From positions 2,356,001-2,420,000 of the forward strand of contig NZ_CP033459.1 in NCBI RefSeq assembly GCF_003265305.2: a stretch of DNA of 64,000 nt, written 5' to 3'. The notes under the pieces were generated by a model. The model searched no databases, was not told the origin of the DNA, and was given only the letters and a program-made list of their open reading frames with translations. Both the position numbers and the translations under genes were made by a program. Shown one piece after another: positions 38,019-46,247 of this stretch. The stretch is from Pseudoprevotella muciniphila. GTDB taxonomy: Bacteria; Bacteroidota; Bacteroidia; Bacteroidales; Bacteroidaceae. Position 1 is the first letter of the stretch, and each line of letters begins with the position of its first letter.

Positions 38019-38524
38019 TCAGGGTTTCATATATCGAGCCTAAAGTCTCGACCGGAAGGCTTCATCTCACGAGCCACTTGTCCGTAGTCAGCCTGCCGCG
38101 CAAAGTGCGGCGTAGGCAGGAACGGACGTATTAAAGTGGCAAGTAATCCTTCGCTCGAGCTTTGCTCGCTTGCAAGGCAAAAACGCAGGCGTGCTATGAA
38201 TGGCACGCTTTTTTTTTGTTCCCACCCTGTCGTCTGCATAGGTACTGTGCATACGACTTCCGACTTTTGAGCGGTGCGGATTGTGCTTGCCTTTGTTTGT
38301 GAGGGTAAGACTTTAACGTGTTTATGCCCACCGCATTTCTACTGCAAAGGTAAGGGACGCTACGTTGGGTACGCTGCGCCTGCAAGGGTTTCCACAAAAA
38401 TTGTCAGACTGCGCAGAAATTTGGGCGGACATCCTCCCTTGCAGCCACTACGCGCCCACCTTTCGTAGGCAGTATAAATCACGGGGACAACCCCACAAGT
38501 CTTACTCTTAAACTCACAAACAAA
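38019..38524. repeat. Repeat copy R1 (long form, ~0.5 kb)
   Basis: This segment matches 41191-41704 over its whole length. It contains, in order, an aggct...agcct hairpin region, a GCGTGC/GCACGC terminator (38189-38218), the element TTCCCACCCTGTCGTCTGCA...TGCATACGAC (an imperfect dyad), a leftward TACCTTTG -7-like box near 38341-38348, and a ~170-bp leader ending at the ATG of 38525. Minus-strand ORFs inside it look incidental. Confidence 0.85.
38189..38218 (+). terminator. Terminator within R1
   Basis: Perfect GCGTGC/GCACGC stem, 8-nt loop, followed by ten Ts. Versions of it occur in R2, R3 and R4. Confidence 0.8.
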
Positions 38525-38848
38525 ATGAAAGCAATCACTATCCTTCGCGCACTGCTCAAAGAAAGCATCAACACAGAAAACTGCGGCATCGTCCGTGTAC
38601 ACGAAGAACTGCCGTACACGGAATTCATCCGAAAGTATCTTTACAGCGACTTCCAAGACAAGGTTATCGACTACCACCGCTTCGTGGCAACCGAAGGCGA
38701 GTACTTCTACTGCTGGAACAGCATCGAAATCGACTTTAACCCGATTCACAGACGCTTCGGCTGTGGCTTCTCCTGCTACGTCCATTACATCGACGGACAG
38801 TTCCTGCACATCATGCCGCTGGACGAGGAAGAAAGCGAGGTGGATTGA
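38525..38848 (+). CDS. Hypothetical protein, paralogue of 41705
   Basis: A 107-residue protein of unknown family. It is about 80% identical to the product at 41705-42007 in its first 70 residues (MKAxTILRALLKES, NCGIVRVHEELPYTEFI, YLYSDFQD). It starts directly after repeat R1, and the paralogue starts directly after R3. There is no signal peptide or membrane segment; it is acidic at the C-terminus (LDEEESEVD). Compact, acidic proteins behind such leaders in mobile DNA may be anti-defence factors, but that is speculation. Confidence 0.7.
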   Translation: MKAITILRALLKESINTENCGIVRVHEELPYTEFIRKYLYSDFQDKVIDYHRFVATEGEYFYCWNSIEIDFNPIHRRFGCGFSCYVHYIDGQFLHIMPLDEEESEVD

Positions 38849-38997
38849 CCACCTCGCCTTTCTGCAAAAGCAAAGTCGTTATTTAATCACTGGCGATTTA
38901 CTTATTTATTCGCCTTTACGGGTTCTTAAATGCTCCTAATTATTAAAGTTTTTAACTTTTGTCCTCATTTTTGTCTTGTTTTGAACTCTTAAATTCG

Positions 38998-39005
38998 TAA
39001 TTTTG
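38998..39005 (+). promoter_or_regulatory. -7 element of the DUF4468 gene
   Basis: TAATTTTG lies 22 bp before the ATG at 39028. A CTTG at 38975-38978, 19 bp upstream, may serve as an imperfect -33 box. Confidence 0.55.
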
Positions 39006-39027
39006 CAGACACTAAATAATTCTAATT

Positions 39028-39594
39028 ATGAAAAAGTTTGCTTTATTATTCTTTTTTCTCTTAACTGTAGCCATCAACGCTCAGGATGATGGAGTAAAAC
39101 CTTTGGAACTTGATACAGTAATTCAAGTCAATGATGCGTCTAAACAACAAATATACGATGGGCTAAAGACATGGTTTGTTGAAAATGCTAAAGTTGATTC
39201 TCGCTTTTTATTGCAGATTGACAATAGAGATGATGGTTTGTTACAGGGTAAACTTACCTATGAAGTTGTTTGGAACAACCTTACTTGGGCGGCTTTGACT
39301 GGATATGTTGAAATCGTATTTAACATTCAAATTAGAGAAGGTCGTTTTAGATTAAAGCTATACAATGTTACACATATATCTACTGAGCCTAATAGAAATT
39401 TTGCAAGGCAGTGGTCGCAGGGCTTAGTATATATAGGTGGTTATCCGCCTCATATTAAAGGTTTAGCAAAAAAACCGTATTCTAAAATGCAAGATAAGGT
39501 TATACCCTTATTTAAAGTAGAAAGTTTGTCTATGATTAACTCTATGAAGAACAACATTGTTTCAGGAGCTTCAAATGACAATGATGATTGGTAA
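39028..39594 (+). CDS. DUF4468 domain secreted protein
   Basis: A 188-residue protein with a signal peptide (about 1-19, INAQ). The body has the DUF4468 pattern: a helix ASKQQIYDGLKTWFVENAKVDS, a strand FLLQIDNRDDGLLQGK, and later beta strands FNIQIREGRFRLKLYNVTH. DUF4468 is a small TATA-binding-like fold found in secreted Bacteroidota proteins of unknown role. It has its own promoter and ends 33 bp before repeat R2. Confidence 0.75.
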   Translation: MKKFALLFFFLLTVAINAQDDGVKPLELDTVIQVNDASKQQIYDGLKTWFVENAKVDSRFLLQIDNRDDGLLQGKLTYEVVWNNLTWAALTGYVEIVFNIQIREGRFRLKLYNVTHISTEPNRNFARQWSQGLVYIGGYPPHIKGLAKKPYSKMQDKVIPLFKVESLSMINSMKNNIVSGASNDNDDW

Positions 39595-39626
39595 TTTTGT
39601 TTTTTGATGGCGTTCCGGCAATGCCG

Positions 39627-39751
39627 TCAGGCTTTCGTAAATCGAGCCTAAGGTCTCGACCAAAAGGCTTCAATCCTTAACGCGAGCGTGCTATAATGGC
39701 ACGCTTTTTTTATTCCCACCCAGTCGTCTGCAATGATACTGTGCATACGAC
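39627..39751. repeat. Repeat copy R2 (short form)
   Basis: It has the same head (caggctttcgtaaatcgagc...), terminator (39685-39711, AGCGTGC/GCACGCT then seven Ts) and TTCCCACCC-GTCGTCTGCA...GCATACGAC element as R1. It lacks both the ~90-bp insert after the head and the long leader. Confidence 0.85.
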
Positions 39752-39798
39752 TTTTTCCCAAACTTTTGGGCTGAGGCTCGGTAAAGTAAACGAGTTTC

Positions 39799-41055
39799 CT
39801 ATGTATCTAAATCAACTTTTCCCAAAAGGAAATCGATAAGACTTATTACTAATATCCCGTTTTCCGTATGCCATGGGATAGTCCTACTTTTTACTATGAT
39901 AATCTTCCGAAAGGCATCCTTTATGTTCAGCAAAGACTGACTTTCTTGTTCCAGTTTATCTCTGTCTGGAATAGATAATGCCGACTGTATGTAATACCGT
40001 TTGCTGAAATCGTTGACCACAAAATCTATTTCCAAATGAGTTCGTTTTGATTCACCTGCTTCATTGCGCTTACGAATTTCCACATCGCCTACATCCACTT
40101 GAAATCCTCTTGCGAGCAATTCATTATACAATACGTTCTCCATAATGTGACTCTCTTCTTGTTGCCTGAAATTCAGCAATGCGTTACGAATACCCAAGTC
40201 TTCAAAATAGTATTTGGACAAAGTTCCGATATACTTCCGACCTTTCACGTCATAGCGTTCTGCCTTGTTGACGATAAACGCATCCGTCAGATATGAAAGG
40301 TATTGGCCGATGGTTCTGCCATGGATGGCAACGCCCTCAACGCTTTGAAATGTATTTGATATCTTGTTGGGATTGTTAGGCGAACCTATCTGAGAGGCTA
40401 ATATCTGAACTAACTTGTCAAATTCTGAAACATTCTTGATTTTGTATCGTTCCAAGATGTCAGATAAATATGCAGTCTGATATACACTACGAAGATAATT
40501 TGCCTTGCTTTCTGCGTCTTCAAAAGAAAGAACTTGGGGAAGGCCACCATAAGTGCAGTAGGACAGCCACGCGTCTTCCTTATCACCGCCTATAGCTGAA
40601 TAAAACTCTGCGAAACTTAACGGATGAAGCCTAATTTGATGGTCGCGTCCCCTGAACTCCGTTGCTATGTCTGATGATAGAAAACGGGAATTGCTGCCAG
40701 TCACAAAGACATCTACATTATGAATGCGCAGCAAACTGTTGAGGACATCGACGAATTCATCCAATCTCTGCACTTCGTCAATAATTATATAATACTGACC
40801 TTCTGCCGTTATCTTGTTACGCACATATTCCATCATCTTAAAGGGATTTCTCAATTCATAGAAAGCCATGTCTTCCAAAGAAATCTCTATGATATGGTCT
40901 TCTCTTATTCCTTCCGATAAAAGCTGTGAGTGGAATAATTTAGTTAACAGAAAAGATTTACCGCAACGGCGTGGACCGGTAATGACCTTGATCAGTCCAT
41001 TCCCTCGGCTTTTAGTAAGCTTTTCCAAATAATAGTTTCGATTGATAACGTTCAT
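39799..41055 (-). CDS. AAA+ ATPase with DUF4143 domain
   Basis: A 418-residue protein. The N-terminal AAA_14-type ATPase has Walker A GPRRCGKSF (about 27-35), Walker B YYIIIDEVQ (about 88-96) and the sensor segment FVTGSNSRFL. The C-terminal DUF4143 part (about 200-400) includes RYDVKGRKYIGTLSKYYFED. Such ATPases are very common accessory genes in Bacteroidota, and their role is unclear. It is the only leftward gene of the island array and lies between R2 and R3 with its own promoter, so the cassette reads in the opposite direction. Confidence 0.88.
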   Translation of the reverse strand: MNVINRNYYLEKLTKSRGNGLIKVITGPRRCGKSFLLTKLFHSQLLSEGIREDHIIEISLEDMAFYELRNPFKMMEYVRNKITAEGQYYIIIDEVQRLDEFVDVLNSLLRIHNVDVFVTGSNSRFLSSDIATEFRGRDHQIRLHPLSFAEFYSAIGGDKEDAWLSYCTYGGLPQVLSFEDAESKANYLRSVYQTAYLSDILERYKIKNVSEFDKLVQILASQIGSPNNPNKISNTFQSVEGVAIHGRTIGQYLSYLTDAFIVNKAERYDVKGRKYIGTLSKYYFEDLGIRNALLNFRQQEESHIMENVLYNELLARGFQVDVGDVEIRKRNEAGESKRTHLEIDFVVNDFSKRYYIQSALSIPDRDKLEQESQSLLNIKDAFRKIIIVKSRTIPWHTENGILVISLIDFLLGKVDLDT

Positions 41056-41095
41056 GTTGCGATAGATTTCTGGAATTTGTACCGATTTTTCAGCG

Positions 41096-41126
41096 CAAAG
41101 TTAGCGATAGTTGTTATATAGACAAA
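41096..41126 (-). promoter_or_regulatory. Promoter of the DUF4143 ATPase
   Basis: On the minus strand TTTG (41126-41123), a 19-bp spacer and TAACTTTG (41103-41096) lie 40 bp before the start codon. Confidence 0.75.
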
Positions 41127-41190
41127 GATATTTTCTGTTTTATAAAGATATTTTCTGTTTTATTATTTTAGGTGGGCGTTTCCCTAACAG

Positions 41191-41704
41191 GTCAGGCTTT
41201 CGTAAATCGAGCCTAAGGTCTCGACCGGAAGGCTTCATCTCACGCGCCACTTGCCCGTAGTCAGCCCGCCGCGCGATGTGCGGCGAAGGCTGGGAAGGAC
41301 GAAGAAAGTGGCAAGTAATCCTTCGCTCGAGCTTTGCTCGCTTGCAAGGCAAGAACGCAGGCGTACTATGAATGGCACGCTTTTTTTGTTCCCACCCTGT
41401 CGTCTGCATAGGTACTGTGCATACGACTTCCGACTTTTGAGCAGTGCGGACAGTGCTTGCCTTTGTTTGTGAGGGTAAGACTTTAACGTGTTTATGTCCA
41501 CCGCATTTCTACTGCAAAGGTAAGGGACGTTACGTTTGGTGAACCAAGTTCAGCGAAGCCTGAAAGGGTTTCCACAAAAATTATCAGACTGCGCAGAAAT
41601 TTTGGCGGACATCCTCCCTTGCAGCCACTTCGCGCCCACCTTTCGTTGGCAGTATAAATCACGGGGGCAACCTCACAAGTCTTACTCTTAAACTCACAAA
41701 CAAA
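41191..41704. repeat. Repeat copy R3 (long form, ~0.5 kb)
   Basis: It is near-identical to R1 at 38019-38524, including the ~90-bp dyad-rich insert, the terminator (41361-41387; one mismatch in the stem), the GTCGTCTGCA/TGCATACGAC dyad (41399-41427) and the leader running into the start codon of the paralogous gene. A leftward TACCTTTG box lies near 41516-41523. Confidence 0.85.
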
Positions 41705-42007
41705 ATGAAAGCAAACACTATCCTTCGCGCACTGCTCAAAGAAAGCATCAGCACAGAAAACTGCGGCATCGTCCGCGTACACGAAGAACTGCCGTACACG
41801 GAGTTCATCCGTCAGTATCTTTACAGCGACTTCCAAGACCAGGTTATCGACTACTACCGCTACGTCACACCCGAAGGCGAGTATTTCTATTGCTGGCACA
41901 ATGACGAAATACACTTCGGCTTCGGGCAAAGCTGCTACGTCCATTACATCGACGGACAGCTACTGCATATCATTCCGTTGAATGACGAAGAGAGCGAAGG
42001 GGACTGA
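41705..42007 (+). CDS. Hypothetical protein, paralogue of 38525
   Basis: A 100-residue acidic protein; compared with the 38525 product it lacks about seven residues in the region DEIHFGFGQSCYVHY. The ends are strongly conserved (YVHYIDGQ, then EESE near the C-terminus). Because R3 plus this gene duplicates R1 plus 38525, an ~0.85-kb unit was copied. Function unknown. Confidence 0.7.
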   Translation: MKANTILRALLKESISTENCGIVRVHEELPYTEFIRQYLYSDFQDQVIDYYRYVTPEGEYFYCWHNDEIHFGFGQSCYVHYIDGQLLHIIPLNDEESEGD

Positions 42008-42093
42008 CCCCTCGCTTCTTAAATTTCTCATCGTTATGCCTACGGGTATAGCGACTTTTTATTATTTTTGCAAATAAATAAAATACTTTTGTT

Positions 42094-42357
42094 ATGCTTG
42101 ATTTTGAAGAAGCCAAAGAGTTCATGAAGAAACCATTGCCAGAGAGATTTCATATCTATATGATTTCTGAAATGTGCGATGAAGATGGTTATAATGAGAT
42201 GATGAAGAATAACAACTACAATTATCTTCCAATTTTACAACAAATCAAAGAAAAATTACCAGCAGAGTTCTTTGCTTATTTTAATGATTTGTTAATTGAG
42301 GAAGAATACGACAAATACTTTGATGCTTTCAAAAAGGCATTAGGAGGAATGGTCTAA
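42094..42357 (+). CDS. Small hypothetical protein
   Basis: An 87-residue acidic helical protein without signal or motif that I recognise. Its size, charge and lone position in a cassette are reminiscent of immunity proteins, but nothing in the sequence proves it. TACTTTTG at 42084-42091 lies just before the ATG, too close for an ordinary leader; the start may be leaderless or may be M11 at 42124. Confidence 0.5.
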   Translation: MLDFEEAKEFMKKPLPERFHIYMISEMCDEDGYNEMMKNNNYNYLPILQQIKEKLPAEFFAYFNDLLIEEEYDKYFDAFKKALGGMV

Positions 42358-42388
42358 TAAATTTTACTTAGGGCGTTTCCCTTTCGGG

Positions 42389-42514
42389 TCAGGCTTTCGT
42401 ATATCGAGCCTAAGGTCTCGACCAAAAGGCTTCAATCCTTAACGCAGGCGTGCTATGAATGGCACGCTTTTTTTATTCCCACCCAGTCGTCTTCATTGAT
42501 ACTGTGCATACGAC
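42389..42514. repeat. Repeat copy R4 (short form)
   Basis: It closely matches R2: head, terminator (42448-42474, GCGTGC/GCACGC then seven Ts) and the TTCCCACCCAGTCGTC...TGCATACGAC dyad. It follows the 42094 gene by 31 bp. Confidence 0.85.
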
Positions 42515-43020
42515 TTCCCACCCTTATCTAAGGTGTTGCAAATATGTGAACTATTTGTAACGGGTTTCTTTGTTTTTCTTCTCTCTATCTTGTACTACGC
42601 TTCTCTGTTGTGCTGGCTGGTCTTTGCCATAATGTCGGCTGGGAATCTGGGTGTTCAAAACCAAGACAGTTGTCTTTACATCATTTTTAAGTCTTGATGA
42701 TACTAGCCGTCTATGCCCGTCTGGTGCTCCGCAACGGTATGTGTATTCGAGATTTGCCGCTGCAAAGGTAGGGACGCACCGCTTGGGAAACTCCTGAGAG
42801 TTTGGCTCCGCCTGCAAGGGTTTCCACAACTTTTTTCAAAAACTTTTTGCCGCTGCGCTTACCAAAAACTTTTCTGAAGGTCTGCGACTGAAATAAGTTG
42901 CGGACGACCTCCCTGTGCACCTGCTTCCTGCGCCTTACCTCTTAGGGCAGTGTCAAAAATCGAAACATACCGCGAAGCGACAGGCGACGCAAAGTATCAA
43001 CAATTCAAAACTTAAAAATC
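42515..43020. other. Leader-like stretch without a gene
   Basis: No credible gene. The part 42760-43020 is a diverged analogue of the R1/R3 leader: gctgcaaaggtagggacgc, cctgcaagggtttccacaa, cggacgacctccct and a terminal gggcagt run occur in the same order. It leads into the ATG at 43021, so this is probably a fifth, diverged copy of the long leader. Confidence 0.5.
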
Positions 43021-43344
43021 ATGACAACTCTCTTTAACACATCCGATTTCCAGCTGACGGCTCAAGAGCAGCCCAAACGCACACGACGCAGCGCTGACAA
43101 GATGTCAAAAATCTCACACCCGCTCGCTCAAGGTTCTACAATGTATCGTAAGGCGCAAGCCGCGTTAGGCATTGCACTCGCAAGCATTTCAAGCGTTTAC
43201 AGCGGACAAGCCGCAATTATCAGTCGCGAAGCATACAACAACGGCACAGCCCAAGTAATTGCCGAAATATGGGAAGACGGCGAAAACGTACTTTGCCAAT
43301 TTGACATAAACGAAGACGGCGATTTTACCGAAATCCGCCTATAA
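43021..43344 (+). CDS. Hypothetical mobile-element protein
   Basis: A 107-residue protein with a basic N-terminal third (KRTRRSADKM) and an acidic C-terminal beta segment (VIAEIWEDGENVLCQFDINEDGD). Unknown family. It opens a run of four GC-rich rightward genes of plasmid/ICE character. Confidence 0.6.
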   Translation: MTTLFNTSDFQLTAQEQPKRTRRSADKMSKISHPLAQGSTMYRKAQAALGIALASISSVYSGQAAIISREAYNNGTAQVIAEIWEDGENVLCQFDINEDGDFTEIRL

Positions 43345-43396
43345 ACCGACACACAAAACACAATCCACATTTATAAACATTCAAAATTTTACAGCG

Positions 43397-43969
43397 ATGA
43401 ACACACAGACAACCACCGCTACGAGAACCAGCAACGCGACCAAGAGCCGCAGAGTAACGAACCGCAGCAGCAAGGCAAGCAGCAGCCGCAGGGCAGCAGA
43501 CCGCCGCACGGCAACCGAACCGCAACACGTTTCGGAAGTAATCCCCGAAGCAGTCGAGGAAATAAAGCAGAAAGCCGAGAGCCGCAAGGAAGCAGCCAAG
43601 CAACGCCGCGCCGAACTGAAAGCACTTTCCAACCAGCTTAAACAAGGCGTGCAGGCTGGAATGATACCCGAAAGCGAGGACGGCACTATAAACGGACTTT
43701 TGCGCTTTTTCTATGCACAGCAGGGACACACCGAGCTAAAGACATTCGACGAGTGGAAAGAAGCCGGCTATATAGTCCGCAAAGGACAAAAGGCAATTTT
43801 ACTTTGGGGCAAGCCGCGCAAGCACAATGCAGGCAAGGAAAACGCCGAAGCAGGCGAGGACACCGACCAGCAGACCACCGACCAGCAAGACGATTTTTTC
43901 CCCGTGTGCTATGTTTTCTCAAATCTGCAAGTCCACGCAATCAACAAGCCAGCCGACGCGCAGGCATAA
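43397..43969 (+). CDS. ArdC-like N-terminal domain protein
   Basis: A 190-residue protein. Residues about 1-85 are Arg/Ala/Glu-rich and probably disordered or coiled coil. Residues about 110-185 carry TFDEWKEAGYIVRKGQKAIL, LWGKPRK and FFPVCYVFSNLQV, the layout of the single-stranded-DNA-binding domain at the N-terminus of ArdC and polyvalent proteins. The protease-like half of ArdC is absent, so it is a single-domain relative. Confidence 0.6.
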   Translation: MNTQTTTATRTSNATKSRRVTNRSSKASSSRRAADRRTATEPQHVSEVIPEAVEEIKQKAESRKEAAKQRRAELKALSNQLKQGVQAGMIPESEDGTINGLLRFFYAQQGHTELKTFDEWKEAGYIVRKGQKAILLWGKPRKHNAGKENAEAGEDTDQQTTDQQDDFFPVCYVFSNLQVHAINKPADAQA

Positions 43970-44074
43970 AGCAACCCGATAGGATAAAGGGCAAAGGGGA
44001 AGCCCGAAAGGGCAACCCCACCGCCCAACCTATAATAACACACTTTATTTTTCACACTTTAATTTTTTACAACT

Positions 44075-44650
44075 ATGGCAACAACAACAGCCAAGAGCGC
44101 AACACGCGCAACCGAGAGCAAGAACGCAGCCGCAGCCGCTGCAAGTGTAGCAACCAGCAAGAGCGCAACCGCAAGCCGTATTATTGTGGCAGGCATACCC
44201 AAGCCCAGCGAGAAGCCCGAAGCAAAGCCAGCCGAGAAGCCGCAGAGCGCAGCCAGCGCAAACACTGTGCAGGCAGCAGCACCAGCAGCCCAGCCGCGAG
44301 AACTCACAGCGGAAGAGAAAGCCGCCCAGCTGCAAAAGGAGATAGAGCGCAAAACGGCAGCACTGCAAGCTGCACTAACGGAGCTTGCACACAAAAAGGA
44401 GCTAAACGACCACCGCACGCGCTTTCTCAAAACTTTAGACCAGCTGCAAGCAGCCGAAGCGCAGTTAAACGAAACAGACGATTTTGAAGCCCCAAAATGC
44501 AAAATTAGCTTCGAGACCAAGCCCGACGGCTACAGATGGGACACAGCTTTTTCTATCGGTAACGCCGAACTGCAAAAGGAGTTTATAACCTTTATTCGCG
44601 CCAAGATACGCGCAAAGGTTGAGGACATCGAAGCCGAACTAATCAAGTAA
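44075..44650 (+). CDS. Hypothetical Ala-rich/coiled-coil protein
   Basis: A 191-residue protein. The first ~75 residues are low-complexity (Ala, Ser, Lys, Pro). Residues about 80-145 form a coiled coil (EEKAAQLQKEIERKTAALQA). The C-terminal part (CKISFETKPDGYRWDTAFSI) looks folded. Family unknown. It lies between the ArdC-like and MutS-I genes. Confidence 0.6.
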   Translation: MATTTAKSATRATESKNAAAAAASVATSKSATASRIIVAGIPKPSEKPEAKPAEKPQSAASANTVQAAAPAAQPRELTAEEKAAQLQKEIERKTAALQAALTELAHKKELNDHRTRFLKTLDQLQAAEAQLNETDDFEAPKCKISFETKPDGYRWDTAFSIGNAELQKEFITFIRAKIRAKVEDIEAELIK

Positions 44651-44733
44651 GGCAGTCCAGCGACAAGGAGAGCGACGGCAAGACCGCGCCGCCGCTTTCC
44701 TGCTTTTTGTTAAACCCATAAACAAGCAAGACA

Positions 44734-45048
44734 ATGAACACAACAAACAACACCGACACACGCAGCCCGATTTTAAGGCAATACGAACAAATCAAGGAAA
44801 AGCACCCCGACGCCGTTTTGCTTTTCCGCACGGGCGATTTTTATACAATGTACCACGAGGACGCAGACACCGCCAGCCGCGTTTTAGGCATAACCAAGCG
44901 CACGGGCAACGACTTGAACGGCTCACGAAATTACGCCGTACCTTTCGCCAGCTTTCCATATCACGCGCTCGATATTTATTTGCCGCGACTGATACGCGCA
45001 GGCTGCCGCGTAGCCATTTGCGACCAATTAGAGCAGCCCAGCCGATGA
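44734..45048 (+). CDS. Stand-alone MutS domain I protein
   Basis: A 104-residue protein that consists only of the mismatch-binding domain I of MutS: PILRQYEQIKEKHPDAVLLF, RTGDFYTMYHEDA, LGITKR, FPYHALDIYLPRLIRAGCRV and AICDQLEQP. Full MutS has some 850 residues with an ATPase; here a stop follows the domain. Such mini-MutS proteins occur in Bacteroidota mobile elements, probably as DNA-binding accessory factors. The usual Phe of the mismatch wedge is replaced or shifted (GDFY is kept). Confidence 0.75.
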   Translation: MNTTNNTDTRSPILRQYEQIKEKHPDAVLLFRTGDFYTMYHEDADTASRVLGITKRTGNDLNGSRNYAVPFASFPYHALDIYLPRLIRAGCRVAICDQLEQPSR

Positions 45049-45129
45049 CCGACAGGCAGCAACACGACAACCGCCACCGCAGCCCAGCGATGGCGGTAAA
45101 TTTTGCTTTTGCTTGTTTTTTTTTTGCTC

Positions 45130-45203
45130 GGTACGGCGGTTTGCGATCTTGCCCAAGCCATACCCTTACTTTCAGTTTATGCCCAGACGCAAACCGCCGT
45201 ACC
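45130..45203. repeat. 16-bp perfect inverted repeat, 42-bp loop
   Basis: GGTACGGCGGTTTGCG at 45130-45145 is repeated in inverted form at 45188-45203 without mismatch. Confidence 0.85.
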
Positions 45204-45834
45204 TTCGCCAAACCAGGCAAAAGAACAGAGGAGTGCGACAGAAGGATAAACCTCAGTGCCGCACGGCAATATCAAATGCCCAACTCCATTGCATTTCGTT
45301 TTCCCACCCACCCGTTTTGAAAAAGCGGAGTGCGGCGAATGGGATGCAATGGTCTCCGTAACCGTTACGCGGCAAAGAGCAGGCACTTCATCACCTTACG
45401 ACAGACGGGGACGGAAACACACATTGCCCTCCATTCCGTGTTGATACCTCAATACTACATTACGGCAAAGAGTGTTCAAGCTTTCAGCTTAACCGTCCTT
45501 TGTTTGTCAGTCGCAGGTGCGTGCTTGCTCTTTATGCTGCTTCACTTCCACTTACAGACCGACACATCCCGTCCGCCGCGCGTGTTTGTGCGGCACAGCC
45601 GCGAAGAAAGAGATGATTTTGGAAAACAAGTGTAGCGGTCAGGACTGCCACACACGTTTTCCGAAAACAAAGCGGAGCGAAAAATCCCGTCGGCAAGTCG
45701 CCAAGATATTTCGCACGAGCCACTGTGCGAGCCTGCATATAGCGCACGCCGAAACGCGAAAATCGGAGCAAACGGCGTAGGGCGTTGGGGGGTACTATCG
45801 TACACATACCGCAGAAATCTGCGGTGTAAAACAG

Positions 45835-45911
45835 TCTAACTCGCTGATTTTCAACTTAATTATGCTTTTACATTCCGAAGAAAAAAGCACGTTGAAAATC
45901 AGCGAGTTAGA
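45835..45911. repeat. 21-bp perfect inverted repeat with nested inner stem
   Basis: The arms 45835-45855 and 45891-45911 are perfect complements, and a TGCTTTT/AAAAGCA stem pairs inside the loop. The whole is a long, near-continuous hairpin. It may be a small palindromic element, a recombination or transfer site, or a terminator; position alone does not decide. Confidence 0.8.
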
Positions 45912-46049
45912 TTTTAAGCCCATTATTGTTTTTAGCCCTAAGACATCAAACAAAACGGAGCCTAAAGAGCGGAAGGCAAAGAGAACGAAAAACGCTCATA
46001 TTGCCCTAAAATAAAAGCCTTTACGCTTGCGCGTCTCGGCAGAAAGTTG

Positions 46050-46057
46050 TACTTTTG
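46050..46057 (+). promoter_or_regulatory. -7 element of the putative small RNA
   Basis: TACTTTTG lies 20 bp after a CTTG box at 46026-46029, close to the Bacteroidota consensus. Confidence 0.6.
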
Positions 46058-46062
46058 TACTG

Positions 46063-46129
46063 CAATCGATGGAGATTGCAGGTATCAATAGCACTTCGTC
46101 CCGTAGCCTGATAAGCACGGGACTTTTTT
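46063..46129 (+). ncRNA. Putative ~65-nt small RNA
   Basis: A promoter is followed within 70 bp by a hairpin TGCAATC/GATTGCA (about 46061-46080), a short linker and a rho-independent terminator GTCCCGT/ACGGGAC (46098-46104, 46117-46123) with six Ts. No start codon with a meaningful frame lies between. The unit sits just upstream of the prophage lysis genes. It could be a regulatory RNA or a terminated leader. Confidence 0.45.
46098..46129 (+). terminator. Terminator of the putative small RNA
   Basis: A 7-bp perfect stem with a 12-nt loop and six Ts. Confidence 0.75.
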
Positions 46130-46214
46130 GTTTTTCCCCACTCATTACATTTCGTTCCCACCCACCCATTAAGGTGTCCCTCTCGCGTCTTTTCTGAGGA
46201 AGAAGCAGCAAAGT

Positions 46215-46222
46215 AGTTTTGC
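46215..46222 (+). promoter_or_regulatory. -7 element before the prophage lysis cassette
   Basis: TAGTTTTG lies 25 bp before the ATG at 46248. TTTC is 19 bp upstream in place of TTTG. Confidence 0.55.
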
Positions 46223-46247
46223 ATCATCATTTCAATACTGCAAAACC

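Larger units (their letters stand above)
45049..46247. other. 1.2-kb stretch without a convincing gene
   Basis: Several overlapping frames of 60-100 codons exist on both strands, but none has a family match, conserved start or coherent composition. The stretch instead contains two long inverted repeats, two copies of a CATTTCGTT...CCCACCCACCC motif (about 45292-45318 and 46146-46170), a promoter-hairpin-terminator unit (46050-46129) and the promoter of the prophage lysis genes. Confidence 0.5.

Noticed and set aside
38027-38397. Minus-strand ORFs in repeat R1 (and equivalents in R3 and R4)
   Set aside because: They span terminators and dyads of the repeat and differ in frame between copies, so they look incidental to a conserved non-coding element.
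45018-45807. Overlapping 60-100-codon ORFs in the gene-free kilobase
   Set aside because: They lie on both strands, cross a perfect inverted repeat and show no domain or consistent codon use.
36741-46247. DGR reverse transcriptase or template repeat
   Set aside because: I looked for an RT-sized ORF and for an adenine-rich copy of the 36552-36737 segment and found neither in the window.
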